A stretch of DNA of 25,424 nucleotides from Roseovarius sp. (GTDB taxonomy: Bacteria > Pseudomonadota > Alphaproteobacteria > Rhodobacterales > Rhodobacteraceae), in the NCBI GenBank assembly GCA_007125415.1, contig SLDH01000341.1, positions 1 to 25,424 of the forward strand. Direction: 5' to 3'. The notes beneath the pieces are model-generated. The model ran no database searches, was not told where the DNA came from, and was given only the letters and a program-made list of their open reading frames with translations. The translations under genes were made by a program, and so were the position numbers. Shown one piece after another: positions 8,450 through 16,210 of the stretch; within the stretch, counting starts at the first letter, position 1, and each line of letters opens with the position of its first letter.

Positions 8450-9264
8450 GACGCAGTTCCCATATCCTCATGGCCGGCACCATGGCGCTCTTGATGCTGG
8501 CGGCGCCCTCGGATGCGGGCGGCAATCTCATCCGGCTGACCGACCGCGCGGATCTGCTGCGCTGGGAGGCGGTGGGCCGGATCGACATGGGGGGCGGGGC
8601 ATATTGCACCGGCGTTCTCATCGCCTCTCATCTGGTCCTGACGGCCGCGCATTGCGTCTATGACCGGCAGGGCCGCCCGCGCGCGCCCGAAAGCATGCGC
8701 TTTCGCGCCGGGCTCGCAGATGGCAAGGCTCTGGCCGAGCGCCGGATCGCCCGGTTTGTGGCGCATCCCGGATATGATCCGACGAAACGCTTTGGTGCCG
8801 AGGTGATCCGCCATGATGTGGCGCTGCTGGAGCTTGCGGAACTGATCCCCACCTCCATCGCCGATCCCTTCATCCTGCATCAGGGCGCGGGCAATGGGCA
8901 GCGGGTGAGCGTCGTCTCCTATGGGCAAGGCCGGGACGAGGCGCTTTCCTGGCAGCGCAATTGTTCGGTTCTGGGCCGCGGGCCGGGCCTCATCGCCTTT
9001 GATTGCGATGTCACCCATGGCTCGTCCGGTGCTCCTGTCTTCGTGCAGGAACATGGGCGCACCCGCATCCTGACCCTGATCAGCGGCGGGACAGTGGAGG
9101 GTGGCACCCCTCGCGCCTTCGGCATGGACCTGCCTCCCCTCGTAGAGCGGCTCAGACGGGATCTGCGCGCCATGCCGATGGCACCGCCCACATCGGGGGA
9201 GATACGACGGGTGCGCGTGGGGGAGCAGAACCACGCCTCGGGAGCCAAATTCGCAAAACCGTGA
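8446..9264 (+). CDS. Secreted trypsin-like serine protease (second of a tandem pair)
   Basis: This paralogue of the preceding protease has 272 residues from a GTG at 8446 that overlaps the upstream TGA (GTGA). The in-frame ATG at 8470 is an alternative, but the GTG start keeps the basic N-terminus (MRRSSHIL) before the hydrophobic signal segment. The triad is His69 (VLTAAHC), Asp124 (RHDVALLEL) and Ser194 (HGSSGAPVF). Shared blocks with its neighbour include WEAVGR-D--G, CTG-LIA--LVLTAAHC, the Asp motif, VVSY and the GAKFAKP terminus. The pair clearly arose by duplication and is co-translated. The target is unknown. Confidence 0.86.
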   Translation: MRRSSHILMAGTMALLMLAAPSDAGGNLIRLTDRADLLRWEAVGRIDMGGGAYCTGVLIASHLVLTAAHCVYDRQGRPRAPESMRFRAGLADGKALAERRIARFVAHPGYDPTKRFGAEVIRHDVALLELAELIPTSIADPFILHQGAGNGQRVSVVSYGQGRDEALSWQRNCSVLGRGPGLIAFDCDVTHGSSGAPVFVQEHGRTRILTLISGGTVEGGTPRAFGMDLPPLVERLRRDLRAMPMAPPTSGEIRRVRVGEQNHASGAKFAKP

Positions 9265-9281
9265 AGAGCGCAGCTTGACCC

Positions 9282-9310
9282 CTTGAAAGAACTTCCGGCA
9301 TTTCCCAGAT
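9282..9310 (+). promoter_or_regulatory. Candidate heat-shock (sigma-32/RpoH) promoter for the Hsp20 gene
   Basis: CTTGAAA at 9282-9288 matches the RpoH -35 element, preceded by CCC as in the fuller consensus. A 15-base spacer leads to CCCAGAT at 9304-9310, close to the -10 consensus CCCATNT. The spacing is within the 11-16 base range usual for this factor. It lies about 95 bases before the hsp20 start and points towards it. The role of the gene makes heat-shock control expected. Confidence 0.6.
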
Positions 9311-9404
9311 ATGCCGTGTCCAGCGCTGATGATCAGGCTGGAACATACCCGCCTGTCCCATGAGGGAAGGCATGACATCTGTTATCGCTCAATGGAGGAT
9401 GACC

Positions 9405-9875
9405 ATGAGAAACCTTGATTTTGCACCGCTTTACCGTGCAACCGTCGGCTTTGACCAGATTGCGGACATGATGGACCGTGTCCTGTCCAGCGAGGTCAAT
9501 GAAGCCACCTATCCGCCCTACAACATCGAAAAGACCGCCGATGATGCCTACCGCATCTCGATTGCCGTGGCCGGCTTTTCCGAGCAAGACCTCGGGGTTG
9601 AACTGCGCGAAGGGCAACTGATCGTCACGGCGCGCAAGCAGTCCGAGGAGGACAAACAGCGCACATTCCTGCATCGGGGCATCGCCACCCGCGCCTTCGA
9701 GCGGAAGTTCCAGCTCGCCGATCACGTGCGCGTCACCGGCGCGACCCATGCGGACGGCATGCTGCATATCGACCTGGTGCGCGAGATGCCAGAGGCGCTC
9801 AAACCCCGCCAGATCGAAATCCTGAGCGGCAATGCTGTCGAAAAGGACGTCGTCGAGGCGAAATCCGTCAATTGA
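9405..9875 (+). CDS. Hsp20-family small heat-shock protein
   Basis: Small heat-shock proteins are ATP-independent holdases that keep unfolding cytoplasmic proteins soluble. From ATG 9405, preceded by GGAGGA at 9394-9399, the protein has 156 residues beginning MRNLDFAPLYRATVGFDQI. The in-frame ATG at 9372 would add an atypical leader. The alpha-crystallin domain covers about residues 38-135, from YPPYNIEKTADDAYRISIAVAGF to HIDLVREMPEALKP, including the hydrophobic beta-sandwich strands and GMLHIDL. The short tail ends with an I-E-I motif, as in IbpA-like proteins. A sigma-32-like promoter upstream and a GC-rich terminator downstream make it a likely single-gene unit. Confidence 0.93.
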   Translation: MRNLDFAPLYRATVGFDQIADMMDRVLSSEVNEATYPPYNIEKTADDAYRISIAVAGFSEQDLGVELREGQLIVTARKQSEEDKQRTFLHRGIATRAFERKFQLADHVRVTGATHADGMLHIDLVREMPEALKPRQIEILSGNAVEKDVVEAKSVN

Positions 9876-9909
9876 CGCTCAACTGACCCAAGGCGTCTTG
9901 CCAAGCGAT

Positions 9910-9937
9910 GCCCGGCCGCCCAGACGGCCGGGCTTTG
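9910..9937 (+). terminator. Rho-independent terminator after hsp20
   Basis: A perfect nine-base-pair GC stem, GCCCGGCCG (9910-9918) and CGGCCGGGC (9925-9933), encloses a six-base loop and is followed by TTTGT. It lies between the converging hsp20 and META-domain genes. The U-tract is on the plus side, so it mainly ends the hsp20 transcript. Confidence 0.8.
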
Positions 9938-9944
9938 TCGTGGC

Positions 9945-11177
9945 TCAATCGCGCCTTGCGGTCAGCAGCGGCGCATCCTCAGGCCCGCCGATCAGCAAGA
10001 GCGCGCCGCTTTCGTCAATGTCAAACCGCATGACCGCTGCCAGCGCATCGAGCACCGCACGTTCCTGCGCCATCAACGGATCAGGGCAGGCCATCATCGT
10101 CACACCCATCTGCCCCATGCTCAGCCCCTCACCGGTGAGCGTGTAGCCACCCATGAAGCGGTTGCAGCCTGTGCTTCCATAGGCGCGGTCCTGAGGCCCG
10201 AAACCAAGCACGGCCTCCGCGCCCTCCACGGGTGTCTCTCCGCCAATGTCGGTGAGGGTCCATTCCGCACCGGTCAGAAGGCTGGCCGGATCACCGCCGC
10301 ACCCCTTCAACTCACGGTCCTCGAGCATCAGTGTGGCATGATGAGGGTGGGGCATTCCGGTCGAGAGGTCCTTGCAGAGCCTGTCTTCAACTGTCAGCCG
10401 GGCCGCGATCTCGGGCATGTCAAACACATAGGCACCCGGCTCCAGTTGCACGTCCGGGCGATCCGCGCTCAGCGCAAGCGCCCCATAATCAGCGTCGATC
10501 TCCACACTTGCCTCGCCGATCGTGGCGCTCCAGCCCGGCTCGTTGCCGCGAGCGCGGTACGCGGCGGGCGTCGGATCAACCACGGTGCACTCCCCCATAT
10601 CCTGCCCCTCGACCGTCAGCATCGCGCTGTCGCCCTTCGACCAGAATTCAGTGCTCTCGTCATCCACGGCCACATAGCGCGCGCCCGAGGCGGCGATGGC
10701 CTGTTGCATTTCGTAGTCCTGTCCGCCCACGCGCAGCACTGCCTTGTCATCGGCGATACCGAAGGCGACGGCCGTGCCACCGCAATCGAACGCGGTGGCG
10801 AAGGCCAGCGGGCTGAACTGCTCCAGCGTGATCATGCCCAGATCAAGCGGATCAGCGCCCGCCGGCACGGCCACGTCCTGCGCGATCCACCACGCGCTGT
10901 CCTCCACCCGGATCAGCGCCCCGAGCGTTCCATTCAGGCCCGGCACCACCTCGAGGGAGAAGGGAAGCGGCACCTGCGCGCCGCCGGTGTCGAACCGTGC
11001 TTCTCCGAGAAGCGTGCCGAACGCCCCCTCGACCGCCAACGTCACGCTGGCATCATCGGGCAGGGCGATCCTTGGCAGATACGTCAACTCGCCGCTGACC
11101 TCCCGCCCCTCGCCCTGCGCCATGGCAGGTAGGGCAAGCCCGGTCGCGAGCGCGCTAGTCATCAGGAAACGGGACAT
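9945..11177 (-). CDS. Periplasmic four-module protein: YbaY/YscW-like, MliC-like, COG3650-like and META (HslJ) domains
   Basis: The start is ATG at 11177, with GAGGAG seven bases upstream and a signal peptide (MSRFLMTSALATGLALPAMAQG). Of 410 residues, about 28-120 resemble the YbaY/YscW beta-sandwich (SGELTYLPRIALPDDASV). Residues 126-200 resemble an MliC-type lysozyme-inhibitor domain with Cys132 and Cys197. Residues 208-296 carry the RARGNEPGWSATIG block of COG3650-like domains. Residues 301-400 form a META domain (TGAEWTLTDIGG, GSTGCNRFMGGYTL, MMACPDPLM). HslJ-type META proteins are linked to envelope stress, and MliC inhibits c-type lysozyme. A protective periplasmic role is inferred. Domain limits are judged by eye. 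Confidence 0.8.
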   Translation of the reverse strand: MSRFLMTSALATGLALPAMAQGEGREVSGELTYLPRIALPDDASVTLAVEGAFGTLLGEARFDTGGAQVPLPFSLEVVPGLNGTLGALIRVEDSAWWIAQDVAVPAGADPLDLGMITLEQFSPLAFATAFDCGGTAVAFGIADDKAVLRVGGQDYEMQQAIAASGARYVAVDDESTEFWSKGDSAMLTVEGQDMGECTVVDPTPAAYRARGNEPGWSATIGEASVEIDADYGALALSADRPDVQLEPGAYVFDMPEIAARLTVEDRLCKDLSTGMPHPHHATLMLEDRELKGCGGDPASLLTGAEWTLTDIGGETPVEGAEAVLGFGPQDRAYGSTGCNRFMGGYTLTGEGLSMGQMGVTMMACPDPLMAQERAVLDALAAVMRFDIDESGALLLIGGPEDAPLLTARRD

Positions 11178-11249
11178 GGCAAAACTCCTCTCACTGGTTT
11201 CTGTCAAACAGCCTGTTCTCGTTAAAGCAGACGTCACACGAAATTGCGA

Positions 11250-11274
11250 CAGGCTTGCCTTACGGCAATGCCTG
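11250..11274 (-). terminator. Candidate terminator after gabD
   Basis: Read on the minus strand, CAGGC-A-TTGCC pairs with GGCAA-GCCTG around a GTAA loop, giving ten base pairs with one bulged A. It begins 34 bases after the gabD stop. The following TCGCAATTT is only a weak U-tract. It separates gabD from the META-domain gene, whose own ribosome-binding site follows. Confidence 0.45.
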
Positions 11275-11307
11275 CACGGCGGCATGACCGCAGGTCCGCG
11301 CGGCGCG

Positions 11308-12780
11308 TCAGACGCTCATGCAGATATACTTCATCTCGAGGAAATCCTCGATCCCGTGATGGCTGCCTTCGCGGCCAAGGCCCGATTGCTTGACCCCGCC
11401 AAAGGGGGCGACCTCGGTCGAGATGATGCCGGTATTCACACCGACAATTCCGTATTCCAGCGCCTCGGCCACCTTGTAGACGCGGCTCAGATCCTTGGCA
11501 TAGAAATAGCTGGCAAGGCCGAAGATCGTGTCATTGGCCATCGCGATCACATCATCCTCATCCTCGAACCGGAAGAGTGGGGCCAGGGGGCCGAAGGTTT
11601 CGTCCTGGCTGACCATCATCTCCTGGGTCACGCCCGTGAGGATCGTGGGCGGCAGGAAGTAGCCCTCTCCCTGCAACGCCTCTCCGCCACCCAGCATGAC
11701 CTTAGCCCCTTTCGATGTGGCATCGGCAACATGCTCCTGCACCTTGTCGATGGCATCGGCATTGATCAACGGGCCAAGCTGCGTGCCGTCTGCCATGCCG
11801 TCACCGATCTTGAGCGCCGAGACAGCGCGGTGCAGCTTCTCGGCAAAGGCGTCATAGACGCCCGCCTGCACATAGATGCGGTTGGCACAAACGCAGGTCT
11901 GGCCGTTGTTGCGGAACTTGCACATGATGGCGCCCTCGACGGCGGCATCCAGGTCGGCATCATCGAAGACGATGAAAGGCGCGTTGCCCCCCAGTTCCAT
12001 GGAGCATTTCATCACCTGATCCGCGGCCTGGCGCAGCAGGATGCGGCCCACTTCGGTGGACCCGGTGAAGGTCAGCTTGCGCACGGCCGGGTTCTCGCAA
12101 AACTCCTTGCCGATGGCCGAGGAGGACGAGGAGGTGACGATGTTGAACACGCCGGCCGGGATGCCCGCGCGTTCGGCCAGCACCGCCATGGCCGTGGCCG
12201 AAAGCGGTGTTTCGGCCGCCGGGCGGCCCACGAAAGCACAACCCGCCGCCAGCGCAGGTGCTGCCTTGCGGGTGATCATCGCATTGGGGAAGTTCCAGGG
12301 CGTGATCGAGGCCGCCACGCCGATGGGCTGTTTGATCACCATGATACGCTTGTCCCGCTGATGGCCCGGAATGGTCTCGCCATAGACGCGCTTCGCCTCC
12401 TCCCCGAAGAATTCGATGAAAGAGGCCCCATAGGCAATCTCGCCCTTGGCCTCGGCAAGGGGTTTGCCCTGTTCCACGGTCAGGATCGTGCCCAGATCCT
12501 CCTGATGCGCCATCATGAGATCGAACCAGCGGCGCAGCACCGCGGCGCGCTCCTTTCCGGTCCATTTCGCCCAGTCCTTCTGAGCGGCTTCGGCGGCAGC
12601 GATGGTCTGGGACACCTGCGCGCGTGACATGTCGGCGACATTGGCCACGACCGCTCCGTTGGCGGGGTTACGCACCTCGAAGGTCCCGTCCGCTCCTTCC
12701 ACCCAGGCACCATTGGAATAGGCCATCTCGGCCAGCAGGCCGGGATCTTTCAGCATCGCTTTCAACTCGGTCACGGACAT
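11308..12780 (-). CDS. gabD: NAD(P)-dependent succinate-semialdehyde dehydrogenase
   Basis: The enzyme oxidises succinate semialdehyde to succinate, ending the 4-aminobutyrate (GABA) shunt. The ATG at 12780 follows GGAGGAG and gives the normal 490 residues, beginning MSVTELKAMLKDPGLL. Aldehyde-dehydrogenase landmarks are present: PWNFPNAM (161-168), FTGSTEVG (238-245), catalytic Glu262 in MELGG and nucleophile Cys296 in GQTCVCANR. Cys298 lies two residues beyond. The conserved KPA cofactor-binding lysine is read here as Arg in VGRPAAETPLS (184-194), which could affect NADP/NAD preference. Other semialdehyde substrates (for example glutarate semialdehyde) cannot be excluded. It diverges from the hydrolase gene with about 70 bases between them. 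Confidence 0.9.
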   Translation of the reverse strand: MSVTELKAMLKDPGLLAEMAYSNGAWVEGADGTFEVRNPANGAVVANVADMSRAQVSQTIAAAEAAQKDWAKWTGKERAAVLRRWFDLMMAHQEDLGTILTVEQGKPLAEAKGEIAYGASFIEFFGEEAKRVYGETIPGHQRDKRIMVIKQPIGVAASITPWNFPNAMITRKAAPALAAGCAFVGRPAAETPLSATAMAVLAERAGIPAGVFNIVTSSSSSAIGKEFCENPAVRKLTFTGSTEVGRILLRQAADQVMKCSMELGGNAPFIVFDDADLDAAVEGAIMCKFRNNGQTCVCANRIYVQAGVYDAFAEKLHRAVSALKIGDGMADGTQLGPLINADAIDKVQEHVADATSKGAKVMLGGGEALQGEGYFLPPTILTGVTQEMMVSQDETFGPLAPLFRFEDEDDVIAMANDTIFGLASYFYAKDLSRVYKVAEALEYGIVGVNTGIISTEVAPFGGVKQSGLGREGSHHGIEDFLEMKYICMSV

Positions 12781-12850
12781 CACGCATCTCCTCCAATTCT
12801 GATCTCGAAAAGGCAAACCATCTTACGTTAGGCTTGTCCAGTACCACGAG

Positions 12851-13654
12851 ATGAGACGGCGAATGGATTACGACGACGCCTACGCGAATGCGGCCCATAT
12901 CGACGGCGCAGAGAGCTATCCCGGGCGCTGGCTGACCGCCTCGCGCGACTGGGTGGCGCAGCAGGCCCCACTTGGCCTGCACCGCAAGGCTCTGTCCTAT
13001 GGGCCCGGCGAGCGCCAAATCTTCGACCTTTTCCTGCCCAGGGGCGCGCCCAGGGGTCTCTTGGTGTTCGTGCATGGCGGTTTTTGGCTGAAGTTCGATC
13101 GCACATACTGGTTTCACCTGTCACGGGGAGCAATCGACAGGGGATGGGCTGCGGCCATCCCTTCGTATGATCTCTGCCCCGCGATCCGGATCTCAGGCAT
13201 CACCCGCCAGATCGTCGCCGCCATCACCGCAGCGGCCAGTCTGGTGGCGGGGCCCATCGTGCTGACGGGACATTCCGCAGGTGGACATCTGGTAGCGCGC
13301 ATGCTGGAGCCCGGTCTGCTCGCCCCGGATGTCGCAACGCGCCTCAGACATGTCCTGCCGATATCGCCACTTTCGGATCTGCGCCCGCTCATGCATACCA
13401 AGATGAACGCCGCCCTGAAGATCGACGCGCAGGAAGCGATGAAGGAAAGCCCGATCTTCATGCAAAGACGCCTCGACGTCCTGACAACGGTCTGGGTGGG
13501 GGCAGAGGAGCGCCCGGCCTTTCTGGATCAGGCTCGATGGCTTTCAGGCACCTGGTCTGCGGCGCAGGTGATCGCCCCGAGCAGACATCATTTCGACGTG
13601 ATCGAGCCACTCTCCGACGCGCACAGCACAATGGTCACCACACTGCTGGAATAG
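12851..13654 (+). CDS. Alpha/beta hydrolase, arylformamidase-like
   Basis: The protein has 267 residues from ATG 12851; a second ATG at 12863 (MDYDDAYANAAHI) is equally possible, and neither has a strong ribosome-binding site. HGGFW (75-79) is the oxyanion-hole motif of the hormone-sensitive-lipase/BD-FAE type. GHSAGG places the nucleophile at Ser142. The acid is probably Glu219 or Glu220 in VWVGAEERPAF, and the base is His247 in HHFDVI. This pattern resembles eukaryotic-type kynurenine formamidases (AFMID/Bna7), which release formate from N-formylkynurenine. No other tryptophan-degradation gene is nearby, so the substrate is uncertain. It ends facing mtaB, with an unusual inverted repeat between them. 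Confidence 0.75.
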   Translation: MRRRMDYDDAYANAAHIDGAESYPGRWLTASRDWVAQQAPLGLHRKALSYGPGERQIFDLFLPRGAPRGLLVFVHGGFWLKFDRTYWFHLSRGAIDRGWAAAIPSYDLCPAIRISGITRQIVAAITAAASLVAGPIVLTGHSAGGHLVARMLEPGLLAPDVATRLRHVLPISPLSDLRPLMHTKMNAALKIDAQEAMKESPIFMQRRLDVLTTVWVGAEERPAFLDQARWLSGTWSAAQVIAPSRHHFDVIEPLSDAHSTMVTTLLE

Positions 13655-13656
13655 GC

Positions 13657-13731
13657 TTCATTTTGCCTGAAATACTCCTGTCGCAGCGCATGCGGCAAAG
13701 GCCGGAATTCGAGTATTTCCTGCAAAATGAA
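13657..13731. repeat. Long inverted repeat between two converging genes (two copies of a 21-nt motif)
   Basis: The bases at 13657-13677, read on the minus strand, give GAGTATTT-CAGG-CAAAATGAA. The bases at 13711-13731 on the plus strand give GAGTATTT-CCTG-CAAAATGAA. They match at 19 of 21 positions and can fold into a long stem over a 33-base spacer. The arms are AT-rich in a GC-rich genome. Each arm points in the direction of the gene upstream of it. A related sequence follows dapA at 25211-25231. The likely role is ending or processing both converging transcripts. Confidence 0.7.
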
Positions 13732-13765
13732 TATCTGTTCCCGACCCCAATCGGATGACGGCATG

Positions 13766-15022
13766 TCACGCTGTCAGTTTCAGCCCGGCGGCACCGGTTA
13801 TACGCGCGGTCACGATCCGGCCTTCAGGCTGGTCAGTTTCAAACTCAACTTCGCTGAATTGTTCGGTACGCCCCATATGTGCGCTTTCCATGAGGATGTT
13901 GTGCGTTCTTCCGAGCTGCGCCCGCAGATGCGCGATGACACGCGCGATTCCGATCTCTCTCAACCGGGCGGCGCGGGCCTTTACCATTTGCCCGTCCACT
14001 TGCGGCATGCGTGCGGCTGGCGTGCCGGGCCGGGCGGAATAGGGAAAGACATGCAGCCATGTCAGCCTGCACTCATCGACCAGCTTCACCGAGTTTTCGA
14101 AATGCGCGGCTGTCTCGGTGGGAAAACCGGCAATGAAATCCGCCCCGAAGGTCATGTCCGGCCGCAACTTGCGCACCTCCTCGCAAAAGCGGATCGCATC
14201 ATCGCGAAGATGCCGGCGTTTCATCCGCTTCAGAATGAGGTCATCGCCGTGCTGCAGGCTCAGATGCAGATGGGGCATGAGCCGCCTTTCGGTAGCGATG
14301 GCCAGCATCAGGCTGTCGTCCACCTCGATACTGTCGATGGAACTGATCCTCAGCCGCGGCAGATCGGGCACCAGCCGAAGGATGCGCATCACCAGATCGC
14401 CCAGCCGTGGCGCCCCTGGCAGATCGGCACCCCAGCTTGTCAGATCCACGCCGGTCAGCACCACCTCGTTATAGCCGCGGCCCACCAGCCGCTTGATCTG
14501 ATCCACTACCAGCCCTGCGGGCACAGACCGGGAATTGCCGCGCCCATAGGGGATGATGCAGAAGGTGCAGCGGTGATCACACCCGTTCTGGATTTGCACA
14601 TAGGCCCGGCTGCGCGTTCCGAACCCATCGATCAGATGTCCGGCCGTTTCGGTCACCGACATGATGTCATCCACCTGACAGCGCTCCGTCTCCCCGACAA
14701 ATTCGGCGCTCAGGCCCTGCCATGTCCGGGCTTGCATCTTTTCGGTGTTGCCGATCACGGCATCCACCTCTTCCATCGCGGAGAAGGTTTCGGGCTCCGT
14801 CTGGGCGGCGCATCCCGTCACGATCAGGCGCGCTTGCGGATGCGCGCGCCGCAAGCGGCGGATCTCCTGCCGGGCCTTGCGGACAGCCTCCGAGGTGACG
14901 GCACAGGTGTTGATCACAACTGCATCACCAAGCCCCGCACGCGCTGCAAGCTCCTTCATCGCTTCGGTTTCATAGGCGTTGAGGCGGCAGCCCAGCGTGG
15001 TGAAAACCGGCGGATCGCTCAT
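13766..15022 (-). CDS. mtaB: tRNA t6A37 methylthiotransferase MtaB
   Basis: MtaB is a radical-SAM enzyme that converts N6-threonylcarbamoyladenosine at tRNA position 37 to its 2-methylthio form, aiding decoding of ANN codons. From ATG 15022 it has 418 residues. The N-terminal cluster ligands are Cys12 (TLGCRLN), Cys40 (NTCAVT) and Cys71 (VTGCAAQ). The radical-SAM triad is Cys148, Cys152 and Cys155 (NGCDHRCTFC). The C-terminus carries a short TRAM-like region. The N-terminal TLGCRLN and overall length fit MtaB rather than MiaB or RimO. Its start overlaps the dapF stop (ATGA), so the two are co-translated. Confidence 0.93.
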   Translation of the reverse strand: MSDPPVFTTLGCRLNAYETEAMKELAARAGLGDAVVINTCAVTSEAVRKARQEIRRLRRAHPQARLIVTGCAAQTEPETFSAMEEVDAVIGNTEKMQARTWQGLSAEFVGETERCQVDDIMSVTETAGHLIDGFGTRSRAYVQIQNGCDHRCTFCIIPYGRGNSRSVPAGLVVDQIKRLVGRGYNEVVLTGVDLTSWGADLPGAPRLGDLVMRILRLVPDLPRLRISSIDSIEVDDSLMLAIATERRLMPHLHLSLQHGDDLILKRMKRRHLRDDAIRFCEEVRKLRPDMTFGADFIAGFPTETAAHFENSVKLVDECRLTWLHVFPYSARPGTPAARMPQVDGQMVKARAARLREIGIARVIAHLRAQLGRTHNILMESAHMGRTEQFSEVEFETDQPEGRIVTARITGAAGLKLTA

Positions 15023-15852
15023 CCGACAGCACTCAGGAACTGCTCTGTCAGCACGCCATCGCAAACATGCATGGTGGCGCCGGTCATCCAAACACCATCC
15101 TCGCGCCACTCGATGTCGAGCGGGCCGCCATCAAGCTCGATGCGCACGCGCCGCCCGGTGAGTCCGCGCCGCGCGGCGGAGACGGCCGTGGCACAGGAGG
15201 AGGACCCGGAGGCCAGTGTCACACCCACGCCGCGCTCCCAGACACGCATGCGCAGATGATCCGCGCCGATGACGCTTGCCACCTGCACATTGGTTCGCTC
15301 TGGGAAAAGCGGGTTATGCTCATAGCGCGGTCCGAACTCTTCAAGCGGGATCGCTTCGGCATCCTCTACGAAGAAGGTGCAATGCGGATTGCCCATGCCC
15401 GTGGCCGTGGGGCTGCCCTCGATAGGCAATTCAAGCGTGTCCATCTCTTCGGCCAGTGGAAGCTCGTGCCATTCCAGTTTCGGTGCGCCCATGTTGACAG
15501 CGGTGAGCCCGCCGCCGGCGTCCTGCGCTGTCAGGATGCCGGCATCCGTGGTCAGTGTAAGCGCCGTCTTGCCCGTCTCGTCCAGAAGGTGGCGCGCGAT
15601 GCAGCGGGTGGCATTGCCGCAGGCCTGCGCCACCGAACCATCGGCATTGAAAAAACTGAGATGCGCATCGCCAGAGCCCGAGGTCATGAGGGCAAGCTGA
15701 TCGAACCCTATTCCGCGATTCCTGTCTGCCAGGGCAAGCATCAGCGCCGGTGTCAGCGGGATTTCGCACGCACGCCCATCGAGCACGACAAAGTCATTGC
15801 CGAGCCCGTGCATCTTCATGAACGGCAAGCCGTTTTCCATCCCATCCATCAT
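15019..15852 (-). CDS. dapF: Diaminopimelate epimerase
   Basis: DapF converts LL- to meso-diaminopimelate, the precursor of lysine and peptidoglycan cross-links. I place the start at ATG 15852 (277 residues, MMDGMENGLPFMKMHGLGNDF); ATG 15849 or 15840 are close alternatives, and no strong ribosome-binding site separates them. The first catalytic cysteine is Cys78 in ACGNATRC, where the family usually has CGNGxR. The second usually lies in ACGTGAC or ACGSGAC, but here the segment is LASGSSSCATAV (residues 213-224), placing Ser215 at the catalytic position with Cys220 retained. The rest is well kept (GMGNPHCTFFV, ERTNVQVA, MRVWERGVG). It is co-translated with mtaB. Confidence 0.93.
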   Translation of the reverse strand: MMDGMENGLPFMKMHGLGNDFVVLDGRACEIPLTPALMLALADRNRGIGFDQLALMTSGSGDAHLSFFNADGSVAQACGNATRCIARHLLDETGKTALTLTTDAGILTAQDAGGGLTAVNMGAPKLEWHELPLAEEMDTLELPIEGSPTATGMGNPHCTFFVEDAEAIPLEEFGPRYEHNPLFPERTNVQVASVIGADHLRMRVWERGVGVTLASGSSSCATAVSAARRGLTGRRVRIELDGGPLDIEWREDGVWMTGATMHVCDGVLTEQFLSAVG

Positions 15853-15959
15853 GCTGTGGCATATAGACCCGCAGGCAAAGCAAATCCAGCATCGCCTTCC
15901 ATATCTCTCAGAATCAGGGTTGACCGCCTTCACCGCCCTTTCTAAGTAGGCGGCCTAGT

Positions 15960-16035
15960 GGGCCGTTAGCTCAGTTGGTAGAGCAACTGACTTTTAATCA
16001 GTGGGTCGCAGGTTCGAATCCTGCACGGCTCACCA
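15960..16035 (+). tRNA. tRNA-Lys (anticodon TTT)
   Basis: A complete 76-base cloverleaf with encoded CCA. The acceptor strands GGGCCGT and ACGGCTC pair with one G-U. The D-arm contains AGCTCAGTTGGTAGAGC. The anticodon loop is CTTTTAA with TTT at 15993-15995, closed by ACTGA/TCAGT. The T-arm contains GGTTCGAATCC. It reads lysine AAA/AAG codons. It diverges from the dapF-mtaB operon. Confidence 0.98.
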
Positions 16036-16054
16036 CTGCCACCGATGAAATCTG

Positions 16055-16084
16055 GAACGCCAATGGATGCGTTCTTCGTTTTCA
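16055..16084 (+). terminator. Terminator after tRNA-Lys
   Basis: GAACGC (16055-16060) pairs with GCGTTC (16069-16074) around an eight-base loop and is followed by TTCGTTTTC. It starts 20 bases after the tRNA CCA end. Confidence 0.6.
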
Positions 16085-16210
16085 AGGGATTTGCTCCTTT
16101 AGGCGCGGACGCAGGGATTGCACCTGCTGACTCCACCGCGTGTTCGGCGCAAACAAACGTTGCTTGCGTCTGTGATACCCGATCAGAGGTGGGATAAGGG
16201 TGTCAGCCGC

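Noticed and set aside
10744..12627. A plus-strand open frame of 627 codons spanning the opposite strand of gabD and part of the META gene.
   Set aside because: GabD is unmistakable on the minus strand, with catalytic motifs. The plus translation is low-complexity and crosses two unrelated genes.
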